Assembly: GCF_024362695.1 (NCBI RefSeq)
Contig: NC_065426.1
Span: 62,001-126,000, forward strand
Length of the DNA: 64,000 nt
Direction: 5' to 3'
Origin: Pectinophora gossypiella
Lineage: Eukaryota > Arthropoda > Insecta > Lepidoptera > Gelechiidae
Part shown: piece by piece, positions 34,913-47,096 of the stretch
Position numbering within the stretch: position 1 is the first letter of the stretch
How the letters are laid out: every line of letters begins with the position of its first letter
Notes under the pieces: generated by a model
Databases searched by the model: none
Told to the model about the DNA's origin: nothing
Seen by the model: the letters and a program-made list of their open reading frames with translations, nothing else
Made by a program: the position numbers and the translations under genes

Positions 34913-37900
34913 ATGGAGGACGCGGACCCCACTGGTGGGCTGGCTGCTTTCGCCCTCATCTACTTCACCTTCTTTCTGGACAACGTTCTGCTGACTGTGT
35001 TGGGTATGTGGCGTTTTATTCGCGTTTATAAAGTTTCTAAAGGCATTTTTTGCGTAACATCGCGTATTTACAGCAAATGCACTGATATAAAACATGAAAT
35101 ACTCCAAAAAGAAGTATACAAGAATTTCTCGTTTATAGCTAATTATAATAATATGGCAATGAGTGCGCCCCTATCACATGGGGGCTAAACATAGCTGGCG
35201 AGGAGTGGGTGTACCTATACCGATAACCCTTTCTAGGAGACATGCGTGCATATGATATAGCTAGGTACAAATAGTGAAGCTGTTAAACACATAACCCTCG
35301 CCCATAATCCCCGTGGTTGACTGAAACACTTACTTGCTGACCGTCTCGCAAGGGTTATGTAGATATTAGTAAGGTAGGTTAGCACGTAGGTATGGTACAC
35401 GTGCGTATGTTGTCCGCCAGTGCCGATCATCCCGGACTGGGTGCGCGGCGCGGACGCGCTGGCGCTGTGGAGCGAGCAAGACGCGCCGCTCGCCGCGCTG
35501 CTCAACTCCACCGTGCACCAGATCACGCACCAGACACACACAGGTACACACAGATAATCTTCTTCTTCCATCGTGTGGGTTGTGATGTGGTTAGAGTTAT
35601 TATTGAGTCGCCATAGGCCCCGACATGGCTCATGTAACGACTACGTACTTACACCAGTTAGTAGTAACCGGGACCAACGGCTTAACGTGCCTTCCAAAGC
35701 ACGGATCATTTTACTTTCGGACAATCGCGTGCTCAACCTGTAAATTCCTAACTCAACCAGGGGATCACAGGGTGATTTTTGTGATGTCCCCACCGGAATT
35801 CGAACACTGGACCAAGGAGGTCGTTCGCCTCATAATAGAAACTCACGCTCGCAACCGTCGACGTAGACCACCAGTAAACCGAAACATAACAGAATTTTGA
35901 ATGTTGAATTTTTGTTTCCTCTGACTACCAATTGAGGTTTATAGTGGTGATCTTACGCGCCGTGTCGCGCCGTGTGTGCAGGCGGCGTGGGCCGCGCGCA
36001 GGCCACGGTGGGCGCAGTGCTGGGCGCCAAGGCGGCGGCGCAGCTGGTGGCTGCCGCGCCCGCCGCCGGCGCCGTGTGCCGCGCGGGGCCCGCGCGGGTG
36101 CTGCGCGGCGCCAACCTGCTGCTGGCCGCCGCCGCCCTCGGTAACGCCGGCCCCGTTGCGTGCCGCAGCCCGGCAGCGGCGGCCTCGTAACGTGTGGTGT
36201 TGCCCGCAGCGTTCTGGCTGTGCTCGCGGAGCGGCGGCGGCGTGGCGGCGCTGGCGGTGGGCGGCGCCCGGGCGCTGCAGGGCTGCGGGGCGGCGCTGGC
36301 CGCTGTGGCCGGCCTCACGCTGGCCGCTGGCCTGCACCACCGCGCGCTGCCCGCGCTGCTGGGGGCCGTCGCGCTCGGTACCTACCTCCCTCATGCACAC
36401 ATACAGCGGCTGCCACCCTCATACATACATACCTCTCATAATCCCTCCCAAATCACAACCTCATACAGTCTTGTTTCCATTGCAGGCGTGCTGGTGGGCT
36501 ATCCATTCGGCGGCCTGGCCAGCGCCATGTGGCGACCCGGGACCCCCTTCCTGGTGCTGGCGGTCGCTTTTGTCACTAACTTCAGTATGTACCCTGTATG
36601 TGCCTGCCTATATAAAGCCGCTGTTGAAACAGCAGGTTTAACGCGGACTTGGATCAATAGACCTACTTACTTAGATAACCAATTATATCAAGAATACAGA
36701 ATTTAGTAACCAATGATTTTAGAATTTGTATTCGAATTCGCTCGCTTCTGTAAAAAAATCGGACCCATCAAATCTTCAGGTTACGTAAGCGGACCCCGTG
36801 AAAAACGGGATGACGATAGGGAGATGATGACCTTACTTAGTTTGTTTATGTTTCAGGCTTACAATGTATGTTTCTGAATAGAAAGGAATATAATCAGGTA
36901 AGATTAAACTACTTCTAACTTAACTTTATATAAAACTAAAAACATATTTACTTATGAGTTAAATACATTTTTAATTGTAGGTGTCTATAACGATCGTAGG
37001 TGGGTACCTACGATACGGGCACGGTTTCGCGCGGTCGGGCGAGAAGGTTGCATTGTATTCGTAGTGTTGCAGATGTTACCTATCATGAAGGAGGTCTGCG
37101 CTCAGCGACGGCGACCAGGCAGTTGTTTTATGTTGTTTGTTGTGTCAGCCGGCAGAGAGCGGCGCGGCGCGCGTGGGCGTGATGGCGCTGGTCCGCGAGG
37201 CGCGGCGCGGCCCCGCGGGCGCGGCCGCCGGCTGCGTGCTGCTCACCACCAGCGTCATGGCGGCGCTCGAGCCCTGCCTGCCGCTGTGGCTCAGCGAGAC
37301 CGTACACGCGCCGCGCTGGCAGGTACCACCGCCACCCCCGCCACTTGCCACGCGGGCTGTGTTCTGAACTGTACCACTCTGTATGACTGTATGTGTACAG
37401 GTGGGGCTGGCGTTCCTGCCAGACAGCGCTGGCTACCTGCTGGCGGCCAGCTTCCTCGGGAGCTGCGCGCGCACACACGGACACGAGCCCGTCGCCATCA
37501 TCGGACAGGTGGGGACACACAGAACCTCTAGATCAGAGATTGCTCGAGGCATATAAACGTCCAATCAGCGGCCTTACAGTAAACAATTTAGAGGGACAGC
37601 CATGGACAGCACACCAATGACTCCACGATGCATTCTCTCCGAATTTAACCTAAGTTAGCGAGCGTTTAGTTGGCTTGAACCCTCAATACCACTCCGAGGC
37701 CAGCTCCGAGTCGCTCTCCAACATGACCTTCTCGATGATAGAACATGACGTATATTATCTATTGTGCAACAATGTCACCATGTCATAGTATGACGGTGAG
37801 TGCAGGTGGTGGTAGGGCTGTCGGCGATGAGCCTGGGCGTGGCGCGGTCGGCGTGGGCGCTGGTGCCGCCGCAGTTCCTACTGGGCGCGGGGCTGGGCGC

Positions 37901-38951
37901 GGCCGACGCGGCCCTCGTGCCCGCGCTGCTGGCGCATGCGCCGCATCGCCGGGCCGCCGCGCGGTCCGCGCTGCTGCAGGTGGGTAGCTGCAGTACATAG
38001 CTACTCAAGAATACACAGTTCAGTTTAGGACTCTTACTCTGAAACCCCCGGTATGTACCCCGGCACTGGACTTGCATCAATGAGTTTTGTAATTTATCAG
38101 TAACAGTTAGCTTGACCATTATAGATGGCGATATGGCTCACCACCTACTTCGGTGAGGTGTGCGTGCTTACTACTTAGCACATCTTGCGATGGGTTTACC
38201 TCTGACTACCCCAATTGGGATATAGTCGTGAGCTTATGTTATACCTATTATATAAAGGTTCGCTTTGTATATTCACGTTCATTGCTGTGGATGCAGGCGG
38301 CCAGCAGCGCCGCGTACGCGCTGGGCCCGGCGGCGGGCGGCGCGCTGGCGTGGGCGTGGGGCGTGCCGGCCGCCATGGCGGCCCTCGGGGGCGCCAACCT
38401 GCTGTACGCCGGCTGGCTGTACCGCCGGCACCCGCTGCAGAGACAGGTCAGCACCCTCCACCACTCAGAAACACACGTTTAATATATTAGAGTGGAAGAA
38501 GCGAAAGTGGTGTGACAGGATAGGCAAGCAGGAATTCCGTGGTCTCTGTCTCCAACAGGAAGTAGGCGTGATCTAATGTACCGAATCCTGGCGACACGAT
38601 GACGACCCCTCCAGCCATCGAGGCGGCCAATTAGCTTACGACAGCTAGCAGTTCTGTGGCGACTCGCAGACGACGCTTTGCCCTGACCCGAAGTTCGCGG
38701 TCAACTGGACACCCTCAGGCCTGTAGTCAAGTACCGGATTAGAGATCCCCATTATTTCCGGCCCAGTAGGTAGTTATTCCCTCTTGATGCCATCCGAGGT
38801 TTACCGACAGCCATGTTTACGAATACATACCTACTTATCACGTACCTCAGCGTGCGTTCATCCATGTGTTGTGTTACAGTTGGATGATGATGACGAGGAC
38901 AGCGACGACGCGGCGGAGCTCGCGCCGATGCAGTACACGCCTCTACGCTGA
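34913..38951 (+). CDS. SLC18-type vesicular amine transporter-like MFS protein
   Basis: Eleven exons: 34913-35003, 35421-35543, 35982-36140, 36210-36377, 36486-36584, 36857-36897, 37149-37322, 37401-37508, 37806-37979, 38297-38446 and 38880-38951. All junctions are GT-AG and in frame; 452 residues. TM1 has the family signature FFLDNVLLTVLVPIIP with Asp23. TM6-like ALGVLVGYPFGGL, TM7 LEPCLPLWLSET, TM8 VGLAFLPDSAGYL, TM10 GLGAADAALVP (Asp355) and TM11 AYALGPAAGG line up with vesicular monoamine/acetylcholine transporters. Those proteins exchange protons for amines across synaptic vesicle membranes. The luminal loop after TM1 is short (about 35 residues, one NST glycosylation site). The C-terminus has an acidic cluster (LDDDDEDSDD), as in VMAT tails. 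The protein is diverged and alanine/glycine-rich; the substrate is unknown. Confidence 0.87.
35560..35823 (-). mobile_element. SINE family A in SLC18-like intron 2
   Basis: Has TCGTGTGGGTTGTG, GGCTTAACGTGCCTTCC, TGTCCCCACCGG and a damaged head ending GGAGGTCG. Confidence 0.75.
38120..38240 (+). repeat. SINE family B tail in SLC18-like intron 9
   Basis: Has GGCGATATGGCTCACCACCT, CATCTTGCGATGGGTTTACC and CGTGAGCTTATGTTAT. Confidence 0.65.
38488..38580 (-). repeat. SINE family C fragment in SLC18-like intron 10
   Basis: Has GAAGCGAAAGTGGTGTGACA and GTAGGCGTGAT, the reverse of family C. Confidence 0.55.
38645..38800 (-). repeat. Diverged repeat family E copy
   Basis: Has ACTGGACACCCTCAGGCCTG then TAAGTACCGG-like sequence and CCCATTATTTCCGG, matching the order at 56366-56490. 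Confidence 0.45.
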
Positions 38952-39317
38952 GCTCACCACCAGACTACCAACTACCAACGTGCGCTCAGCTGGCCGCTAC
39001 ACCACTACCATCGACCATCGACAACATAGTCCACCCCTGAAGAGTTTAGTATATAAGAGGTGGTACTATAATACGAATACATAATTAAATGACGCTCAAA
39101 TTGTTTTATTTATTCCTGTACCTAAGAACTATACAAGATGTGTAAATAATGGAATGGAATATCTTTTTTACGAGACTATATCAAAAATGTGGTCTTCGTT
39201 GGACTGGGAGCGGATAAAAAACAGAACGCGTTCAGCCGCTTATCTACCCAGGGTCGATACCCTGGGTATTTGGGTAGAAACCGAGGGATGTGTCCCTTCT
39301 AAATCAATGGATGAATA

Positions 39318-39372
39318 TTTATTTCATTACGCGATGTTGTATCTCTGACGACCCTAATTGGGAATATAACTA
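39318..39372 (+). repeat. SINE family B tail fragment
   Basis: Has GCGATGTTGTATCTCTGACG and CCCTAATTGGGAATATA. Confidence 0.45.
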
Positions 39373-39459
39373 TTATTATTGGCAAATTGTCTTCCGATTA
39401 CTTGTGGCGCTGCCCACCTCATTACGGGCGTGGGTTTTATCTAAAATAAGAAGGAGGAA

Positions 39460-39750
39460 GTATTCTTCTTCTTATAACGTGTGGGTTGTGAGGTGATTTA
39501 CCAACCTCATCAACCAGAGTGTCAGGGTTATTATTAAGGCCCTGACATGGCTCATGTAACGATTACTCCCTTACATCAGTAAGTATTAACAGGGACTAAC
39601 GGCTTAACGTGCCTTCCGAAGCACGGATCTAAATGCCGAAACCAAATTAGGGATCACAAAGTGATTTCTGTGATATGTCCCCACCGGGATTCGAACCCGG
39701 GACCTCCGGGTCGTGAACCCAACGCTCCACCACTGGTTCACAGAGGTCGT
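39460..39750 (-). mobile_element. SINE family A, complete copy
   Basis: Has GTGTGGGTTGTGAGG, GGCTTAACGTGCCTTCCGAA, GATTCGAACCCGGGACC and the head complement GGTTCACAGAGGTCG. The B-box region GGGTTCGAATCCCGG is intact. Confidence 0.85.
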
Positions 39751-39966
39751 TATAAAGTATTGTAATAATGTAATAGCACCTGCTCCGGTCGGACCTCCCT
39801 GCAGTCGCTTCGACGTTTGAAATTATTTTCATTTGTTTCGTTCACATCCACGCAGGTGACCCGAGGGCACGCGTCAAAATTACAAAATTACAACAGTGAA
39901 ATACCCCGTCCGGCTTCCCAATAAATGTGATTAAATTTCAGTTTTACCGTCCGTTAGGCTCACACT

Positions 39967-42900
39967 ATGTCTAAAAGACCACTCGGTAAGAAACTTTATT
40001 ATAATAGTCACTTTAAACACCCCGTGATGACACACGACACGTATCTATCTAAGTATAGTGTTAACTTGTTAAGTATACTCTCTTACAATATATATATCCG
40101 CTGATACTTCCTCGGTAGTTTTGCAGAGTCAATTTTGTTAGAAATTGTACTACAAAACGAACCTTGTGATGACATATAAATTGAAATTGAATAACATGTC
40201 ACAAAATGACAATTGGGTAAGTACCTACCGTAATTTACTACTTGTTAGATTAGGTAGGCTAGGGAAGTACCTGTATTATCAGCTATGTAACGTACAGTGA
40301 CCTTAAGTGGTATCTGTTAACAGTATCAGCTGTATAATAAGCCCCACCCTATACCTAATTTGTAACAATATTTCCATGGTATTGTTCATAGCTTCTTCTT
40401 CTATCGTGTGGGTTGTGAGGTGGCTTACTAACCCCATCAACCCTGGTGTCAGGGTTTTTATTGAGCCGCCAAAGACCCCTGACATGGTTCATGTAACTAC
40501 TTACTTACATCAGTAAGTAGTAACCGGGACCAAAGGCTTAACGTGCCTTCCGTAGCACGGATCATCTTACTTTTTGGACAATCAGGTGATCAGCCTGTAA
40601 TGTGTAACGTCCTTTGACAAACTTTAATTATTTGCAAAATACAGTTCAGTATTAGGTAAATTTTGAAGCTGTTTTATAAACATCAATTTTTAGCTACTCG
40701 TTTTGTTAGTTCTCGAAATTTCATTCCACGGACAGAGCATATAGGTACACAATACTTAGTTCTAACGACACGCCAGGGACCAGCGCCTGTTGCCGACCAT
40801 CCAGCTGCGAGGATTCTTCCAGTTCACTTATCGCGCGCATGTTATCAGAATCTCAACAGAATCAAAAGAGATTGCATATTTATTTTAAAAGGCGCTAATT
40901 TGACAATGTCGCCTGCATTAGACGTCGATTATATACAAATTTTTATGTCCAATACTACCCGAAGTCGTAATGCCATCAAAATCACCTGCACCGACACGCC
41001 TTGGGACCAGTTACTGCTACATTGTTTGAATGGTGTGCATGACGACGATTGTGCTCGCAGGCCCGGGCCCGGGCGCCTACCGGCTGCCGACGACGGTGGG
41101 CTTCCCCGGGCACGACCCGTCGCGGTACCGCAACCCGATGTACTCGTTCGGCTCCATGGGCGGCTACCGGCTCAAGTCGCTGGGCCCCGGCCCCGCGTAC
41201 AAGATCGACCGCATCACGCGCGAGGGCCAGATGTTCGCGCCTGCGTGGTCCTTCGGCGCGCGGTTCGCTTACAGAAGTGCCACTAAAACGCCAGGTAACA
41301 AAGTTCCGCTACAACACTACTGATTGGATCACACGTCAGGGATCCCCAACGGGGGGACGAGACCTCCATTGATGAAGACTTAAGATGTGTATCCTATAGA
41401 CGTGGACAAAAAATATCGGCTTGCTCTCAGTCAAGCAAGACACAGATACTCGTACCTATCTGTACGACTTGCCGCTGACGCCTGCAATCTCTTCGGGTTG
41501 GGCAGAACAGTCATCAGGAAGTAAACTTGCAGCCATGTATTGAAATTCCATATACATCCATATTCCATAACATTTTTCGTAAGTAGCGAGACAGTAATTA
41601 ACGCATGTTGCGTGCCCGCAGGTCCGGGCGCGCATGCGCCGGAGCGCTGCCCGCCCATGAAGGAGCCGCGGGCGCCGCAGTACTCCATGGGCGCGCGGCT
41701 GGGCCGCGACCAGCGCAAGGTAGCCCACACACTACTGACACTGTAATAGGCGCACGACTGTATTCCCACACAACATAACTGGCGAGGAGGGGGTTTAGAT
41801 ACTATACACTTCTGCCTACCCCTTCGGGGGTGCAGGCGTTATGCTATGTATATGTTATGCTATATTTCCAAATGGGGTAGGGGAACTAGGTGGTCGTGTC
41901 TTACCGAGTTTTTATTTAGTTAGTAGGTCTGTATAGCCCACGTTTGATCACATTTGAGGTCACTTTAGGGCGTTTGACAACAATTTAATGGCAAGTGCCA
42001 AAAAAATGATGTAGAATACGGTTATCTAACAATAACGCCTATTCACTCTGGCTGAGAACTCCGAAATTACAACCCTGTGCCGAGGTTTTTCTTGCAGTTT
42101 CTTTTTCGCAGCTATACAGGTTGTGAAAAGCTGCAGTAGTTTTAGGCGGATGAGACGTTCGTTATTGAAAAAAAATGACGGTTCGAACTATGTTACCTAC
42201 TGAATAAAGATATTTTTGAATTAAAATTTACTTAACTGTGTTATGGGAATTGCTCTCTCTCTCTCTCCCATACATTATTCCCACATGACGATGGGGTCTG
42301 CTTTTCTCGTCTAGAAATGGCGCGCGTGGTGCGTCTGGCTTAGTCGCGTTTGAGGTCTACGGGAAATTGCAAAATTTGTAACTCAATAGCGTAAGTCCCC
42401 GCCACTACTGACTGACTGAGAACCGAATCGGCAATCCCCAGAAGACAAGCCCATAAACCACAGGATCAAAGTGACTACCTATATTTCTAATAAATATGAA
42501 TTGTGATCCGCCAGGTGGGCCCGGCGCCGAATGCGTACGCGCTGCGCATGGGCCCGGGCACGCCGGCGTGGACCATGGCCGCGAGGCTCGGGTACAACCT
42601 CAAGGCCAAGTCGCCCGGGCCCGCCGTCTACTTCCAGAAGGACCAGAACATCTACAGGACCAAGTTTGTTGCTTTTCTTTGTTGACTTTAGCCATACCTT
42701 CAGGTTAAGGCTTCTTGTAATTCACGAAGGGATTAATGAAAAGTGAAAAGGCGACCTTGAAGAGACAGGTCCATTGGCGGCGGTGACCACTTACCATCAG
42801 GTGGCCCGCCTGCCTTTTTGTCCTCCATATCACATAAAAAAAGAAGGTAGGCAGCCTTTGGTTGTGGTGAGACGTGTTCATGCACGGTGTGACTGTGTGA

Positions 42901-43644
42901 GTGGTTGGCAGACACCCCTCTATTCTATCGTGTGGGTTGTGAGGTGGATGCGTGAAGTCTTTTATTGAGCCGCCAAAGGTTTGTATGTACCTATGTATGG
43001 TAGTATTCTGTTTATTCCCATAGTAAAGCAGACAAGTATTCCTCTTCCCTTATGTTCCTCTTCTGCTATTTGAAATGTTCCCGTACGTGTCGCAGGATGC
43101 CGATATACTCGCTGGGCGCGCGACTAGAAGGAGCTGGTAAGGCCACCAAGTCGCCCGGGCCGGCCGCCTACCCACCCAACCTCTACAATGTTAAGAAGGT
43201 ACGTTCAGTGGCTTGACGAGGCCCATATGCGTCACACTGCGGCTGGACACACACCTCCCTTTGGAGGGGGGAGGGTACTCCACTACGCTGCAGTAGAGAC
43301 ACAAGTCAATTTATAAAAGTTTGTCTTAATGTAACACTAGTTCGATAGGTAAGGTGTCGTTTGGCGGCTAAAATAGGAATTATGTCTTTTCTTATAAATA
43401 ACACATTATTCTTATTTAGCCCGCAATATGGCGAAAGATGTTATACATTTATTGCATAATAAAACATAAAATTATGTACACTATACCTATACATATATAT
43501 ACCTAGTGCCTTAACTTCTCTCTCGTCAGGATCTAAATATAAAATTGCTTATTTCAGAATCCATACTCATACTCGTTCGGCGTGAAGCACGCGGAATGGG
43601 CGCCGCCGATGATAATCAAGGAGGATACCATGGACTGCTTATAG
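39967..43644 (+). CDS. ODF3/CIMAP (Shippo-type) sperm-tail protein
   Basis: Six exons: 39967-39985 (19 nt, MSKRPL), 41061-41294, 41622-41719, 42515-42663, 43096-43198 and 43558-43644, giving 229 residues, all in frame. The protein is built of ODF3/STPGR-type repeats with PGP turns: PGPGAYRLPTTVGFPGHD, GPGPAYKID, PGAHAPERC, PAPNAYALRMGPGTPAW, SPGPAVYF and SPGPAAYPP. They alternate with Y(S/T)xGxR strands such as PQYSMGARLG and PIYSLGARLE. The C-terminus SFGVKHAEWAPPMI matches vertebrate ODF3 (about 254 residues). The family sits on or in microtubules of sperm flagella, so testis expression is expected. The 19-nt first coding exon is placed by its ATG, strong GTAAG donor and matching phase. Confidence 0.87.
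40390..40605 (-). repeat. SINE family A, 3' part, in ODF3-like intron 1
   Basis: Has TATCGTGTGGGTTGTGAGG, AACCCCATCAACCCTGGTGT and GGCTTAACGTGCCTTCCGTA. The tRNA-like head is missing. Confidence 0.7.
41775..41850 (+). repeat. SINE tail, family D, in ODF3-like intron 3
   Basis: Has CATAACTGGCGAGGAGGGGG, ACTTCTGCCTACCCC and GCAGGCGTTATGCTATG. Confidence 0.6.
42070..42222 (+). repeat. Retroelement 3' tail, copy 1 of 2, in ODF3-like intron 3
   Basis: Has GTGCCGAGGTTTTTCTTGCA, AGCTATACAGGTTGTG, GGCGGATGAGACGTTCGTTA and ends GAATAAAGATATTTTTGAAT. Same order at 57030-57190. It ends like an element copied from a polyadenylated RNA. Confidence 0.7.
42915..42980 (-). repeat. SINE family A tail fragment
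   Basis: Has CTATCGTGTGGGTTGTGAGG and ATTGAGCCGCCAAAGG with the middle deleted. Confidence 0.5.
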
Positions 43645-44631
43645 ACCAGGCGCGTCGTGACGTCACTCCCTCCGAGCCCAGTCGCGACCCACGAAACGTC
43701 CAACAATAACACTTCGGTAGGAAATTGGAAGAGACGATGTCACACGCCTACAACGAATGTTGTAACTCAATCTTTTGAAGTTAGGCTTATTTTTTAGGTA
43801 TATTTTTGTAATTGAAGTTTTAAGCTCGTGAATCAATACACCCGTAGATATCGGGGTTGGGGGGGGGGAGGATATTTATGCCTCATGAGCACCTAAGCCC
43901 ACCCTATTATTTGTTAATGAAAATGAGTTATTTTTGTTAATCTGTAGCGAAGACTAGCATACACTTTGGGTGTACTTGTTCGACATCCCTCGTGTCTACG
44001 GGCGTGCTGAGAAGCCAGTGACGTCATAAGGTTGAAACCAGACCTAAGTTCAAATGTTGGCCACTTTGTATAGGTGCTTGTAGTGGCGTGTGTACCGCCG
44101 CGGTGTGCGGCACAACATATGTCTCTGTAACTGTACTTAACGTCAAAAACGACGAAAAATATCGCATAACAAATAAAGCGGCGTAAAAAAATGTGTGCCT
44201 TACACCGTAAGCGTTGATGGCGTGATGGTTTGGAATGTAAATTGTACTGTCCTCGGTACGTTTTGGAATGCTAAATTCGTGTACTGTGATGTAGGGTTGA
44301 AATCGTGTTCGTATATTATACACTTGCATCCTTGTTGTTGTTTGTCTTGTAGCTGAGTGTGGACCGTTGAGGTCCCATGGTGTGACTAAGGATGGGTCCA
44401 TAATGTCCCTTCTGATCAAATTGGCTGATGCTCTCTATGACAATTAATATACAAAAGTTACTATTAAAATTTTACTAAATAATTAACATTATCATTAAAC
44501 CTACTTAACAACTAACAATTATTGACTTTGGCGTCTTTATATCGTATGTGGTATAGCGGCGTAATGTCGCAGATCAATGCGATAGCGGACCGCGCCGGGA
44601 AAGTCGCTTATAGTGGCTCTTATAGATGGTT
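43645..44631. other. 3' flank of ODF3-like gene and of mRpL54
   Basis: Convergent 3' ends of the two genes. No other exon seen. A poly(A) signal candidate for the plus strand is at 44172. Confidence 0.4.
44172..44177 (+). terminator. Candidate poly(A) signal of ODF3-like gene
   Basis: AATAAA about 530 bases after the stop codon, in plus orientation. Not confirmed by any transcript. Confidence 0.3.
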
Positions 44632-45943
44632 CTAGAACTTGCGCATGGACCGCAGCTTGTTGTTCCTCCTCATGCCGGCGGCGCGCACGCGCAGCCAGTA
44701 CTGCTTGGTGTCGGGGGACAGCTGCTCCAGGGGCGGCGCCACCGTGCGCAGCTCCCACAGCCACGACGGGTACTCACTGTCCGGCCCCAACTACAAACAT
44801 TACATACTTACTAATGTTTTCAAGTGAAAATAATACATCACACAGCTATGGGTAGAGTTAAGATTACACATGAATTATTACTTGATGCTGGTTCATAACA
44901 TTACACCTGCCATTATGATACACTTACAGTTACTGCTGGGGTGTAAAAGCATCTAAAACACAATACCTATTGCACACATATAAAAGAAAGTGCACAATGT
45001 CAACAAATGTCAAATAGCAATATTGCCTTTCTAGGTGAATTGTTTAAATGTGGCTTTTTTCGCCTCCTGGTATTCATTCCAAGAGGGATGAGAGCAACAA
45101 TTTTTTTCTCATTTTTGTGCCAAACATGTGATTGGTGGACAGACCATGTTGTAGCGAGTAGTACAGGTTCCCACATCAGTGGGATGCCTTCATTGAGGTG
45201 TTACTAGTTGTTATAAAAATATTAATTTGATTGCTTGAAATATACAAAAAAAGGAATTATTTATTATAAAAGGATTCACCAACATGTATGGGGTTGTATT
45301 AAATATCATCACTTTTTCTTATCACTACTTGACAAAGATGGAAAAAATACCTTAACATCCTCCCCGGTGACGTAGATGTTGGAGCCGCACACATAGTTAA
45401 CCAGCTTGTTGGGATCTGTCTCCACCGGCAGCTCCTTCTTCTCCATGGCTCCCAGCTTACCCATCTTTTTCTTGCCCTTACCGAGGCCCATCACACCTGA
45501 ACATCACCATTGTTTTATGTTATTAACGAAAAAATTGGATACACGGATGGATGGATTGTCAGAAAGGGAAAGAAAACTTTGGTGTTCCATGCTGATTGTC
45601 ATCATCATCATCATATATTATAAGAAAAAATGAGCAAAGATGAGCCCGTACAATAACAGGCGCCGGGCTGTGTCAGCTACTGGCTAGTTCATGATTTATT
45701 TTTGCCATAATTGAAAGTGGCTGCAAATCTTCTGATGGTAGCTATACTAATAGGTATCACATGCGTAAGTTTTTGCACTTTTTCGTAACAAAATGTTTGT
45801 TGTATTAAGTACTAACCACCAGCTGCAGAAGTAGTTTTCTTGACCGCTGCATAGCTCGGTGCGGCTGTGTGCAGCTGTTGCAGCGGAACGTTAAAAGCGC
45901 CCTGTATCCTTAATAGTGTCCTTACTAAATTTATTTGTAACAT
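44632..45943 (-). CDS. mRpL54: Mitochondrial ribosomal protein mL54
   Basis: Three exons: 45943-45817, 45496-45351 and 44790-44632, in frame, 143 residues (about 138 in human). The N-terminus MLQINLVRTLLRIQG with its Arg/Leu pattern looks like a mitochondrial presequence. Then come a lysine-rich patch (GLGKGKKKMGK) and the family core ETDPNKLVNYVCGSNIYVTG. The C-terminus has the conserved DSEYPSWLWEL, LEQLSPDTKQYWLRVRAAG and MRRNNKLRSMRKF. It is a structural protein of the mitochondrial large ribosomal subunit. Confidence 0.93.
44996..45060. repeat. Fragment of the GGCCAC-type MITE in mRpL54 intron 2
   Basis: Has AAATAGCAATATTGCCTTTC and TTAAATGTGGC, matching one end of the element at 10972. 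Confidence 0.45.
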
Positions 45944-46966
45944 TATTTCAGAAATCTATATTATTTGCCAGTTTTCTTTCTAGTTTTATAGGTTACACCA
46001 ACGTTTAGATGTTACTTGTCACGACTTAGAAAAAAACAAGAAAAGTTTTACAAAATGCAATTTTGTTCAACATTTAATAGCCACAACAAAACGTCGTATA
46101 GGGATGCACCACGTATCGATCAATGAAGTTAATTGAATGATTTTTTTAATCGTGTCTTACATATTGAAATTAATTTATGTTATATTTATATTATTATTAT
46201 TATTATATGACAGTAATTTAATAAATCACAAATTTACCTAAAGTATTCGATTTGCTATTGATTCTTCCGAAAGAAAGCGAAAGATTTGTGTTAATTTTAA
46301 TTTTGAAATATTTCAATTAATTTTACTTGACATTGACAGTTCTACAAGCTTACCACATGTTATTTATTTATTGTCAGTTACTCAATACTCCAGACGTCAG
46401 AAGAATGTTTTTGTAAAAAACTACAAATTCTAATGCAGTGTAATGCAATTCGAAAACAATATTAAATTTGTTAATGTACGACGTACCGTTGAAACTTTCT
46501 AGTAGTCTAGTATTTATTATTTTGCGTATTAATCCATTATATGCAAAAAACTGAAGTTCTTTTTTATTTGTTTTCTTTTCTAAATACTTCCCAGAATTTC
46601 CGATGACGAAAGAATAGTTTTGATAGCGTCAAATATATTGTGAGACTGTGAATACGTGTATTGCACTCACCGCACCGGCCACGTTATAATTTTCCATTAC
46701 TTTCTTTATAAAACAGGTGAGTTTAATTTATATTAATACTAGGTATTGTACCATAACATTTGTGCTTATTGGCATTATGGCATTCACTCTTGGCCGATAT
46801 TTGGTCACTGCCAAAAGTGGATGCGACTTGATATGAATTATTATGTTGGACATGACACTCAACATACCTGTTTAAACTTCATATTCACCAACCTAATTAA
46901 TAAAGGGATTCCTAATTGTAATTCAATCAACTTTTACATATTGTATGGATCCAAAAATAACATAGC
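45944..46966. other. Upstream region shared by mRpL54 and the next plus-strand gene
   Basis: AT-rich. Divergent promoters of mRpL54 and the gene at 47097 should lie here. A possible noncoding first exon of the latter ends at 46715 before a GTGAGTTT donor; unproven. Confidence 0.3.
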
Positions 46967-47030
46967 ATCACGCCTGTATCCCCGAACGGGTAGGCAGAGT
47001 TGTATAGAAGTGTATAGTATCTCATCCGTT
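46967..47030 (-). repeat. SINE tail, family D
   Basis: Has GCATCACGCCTGTATCCCC and GGTAGGCAGAG, reverse of the copy at 22443. Confidence 0.55.
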
Positions 47031-47096
47031 TAGCTTTGATGGACTGTATCCATCTTTACTGTTGTAATTGCAGAGTGCAGCGTGGCGGGCCCCGAG

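Noticed and set aside
44537..44764. Minus-strand ORF overlapping mRpL54 exon 3
   Set aside because: Out-of-frame shadow of the true mL54 reading.
46655..46715. Upstream coding exon for paralogue 1 (frame ...VYCTHRTGHVIIF...)
   Set aside because: It joins in phase and has two cysteines, but a TGA stands directly upstream, with no ATG or convincing acceptor. More likely a noncoding exon or chance.
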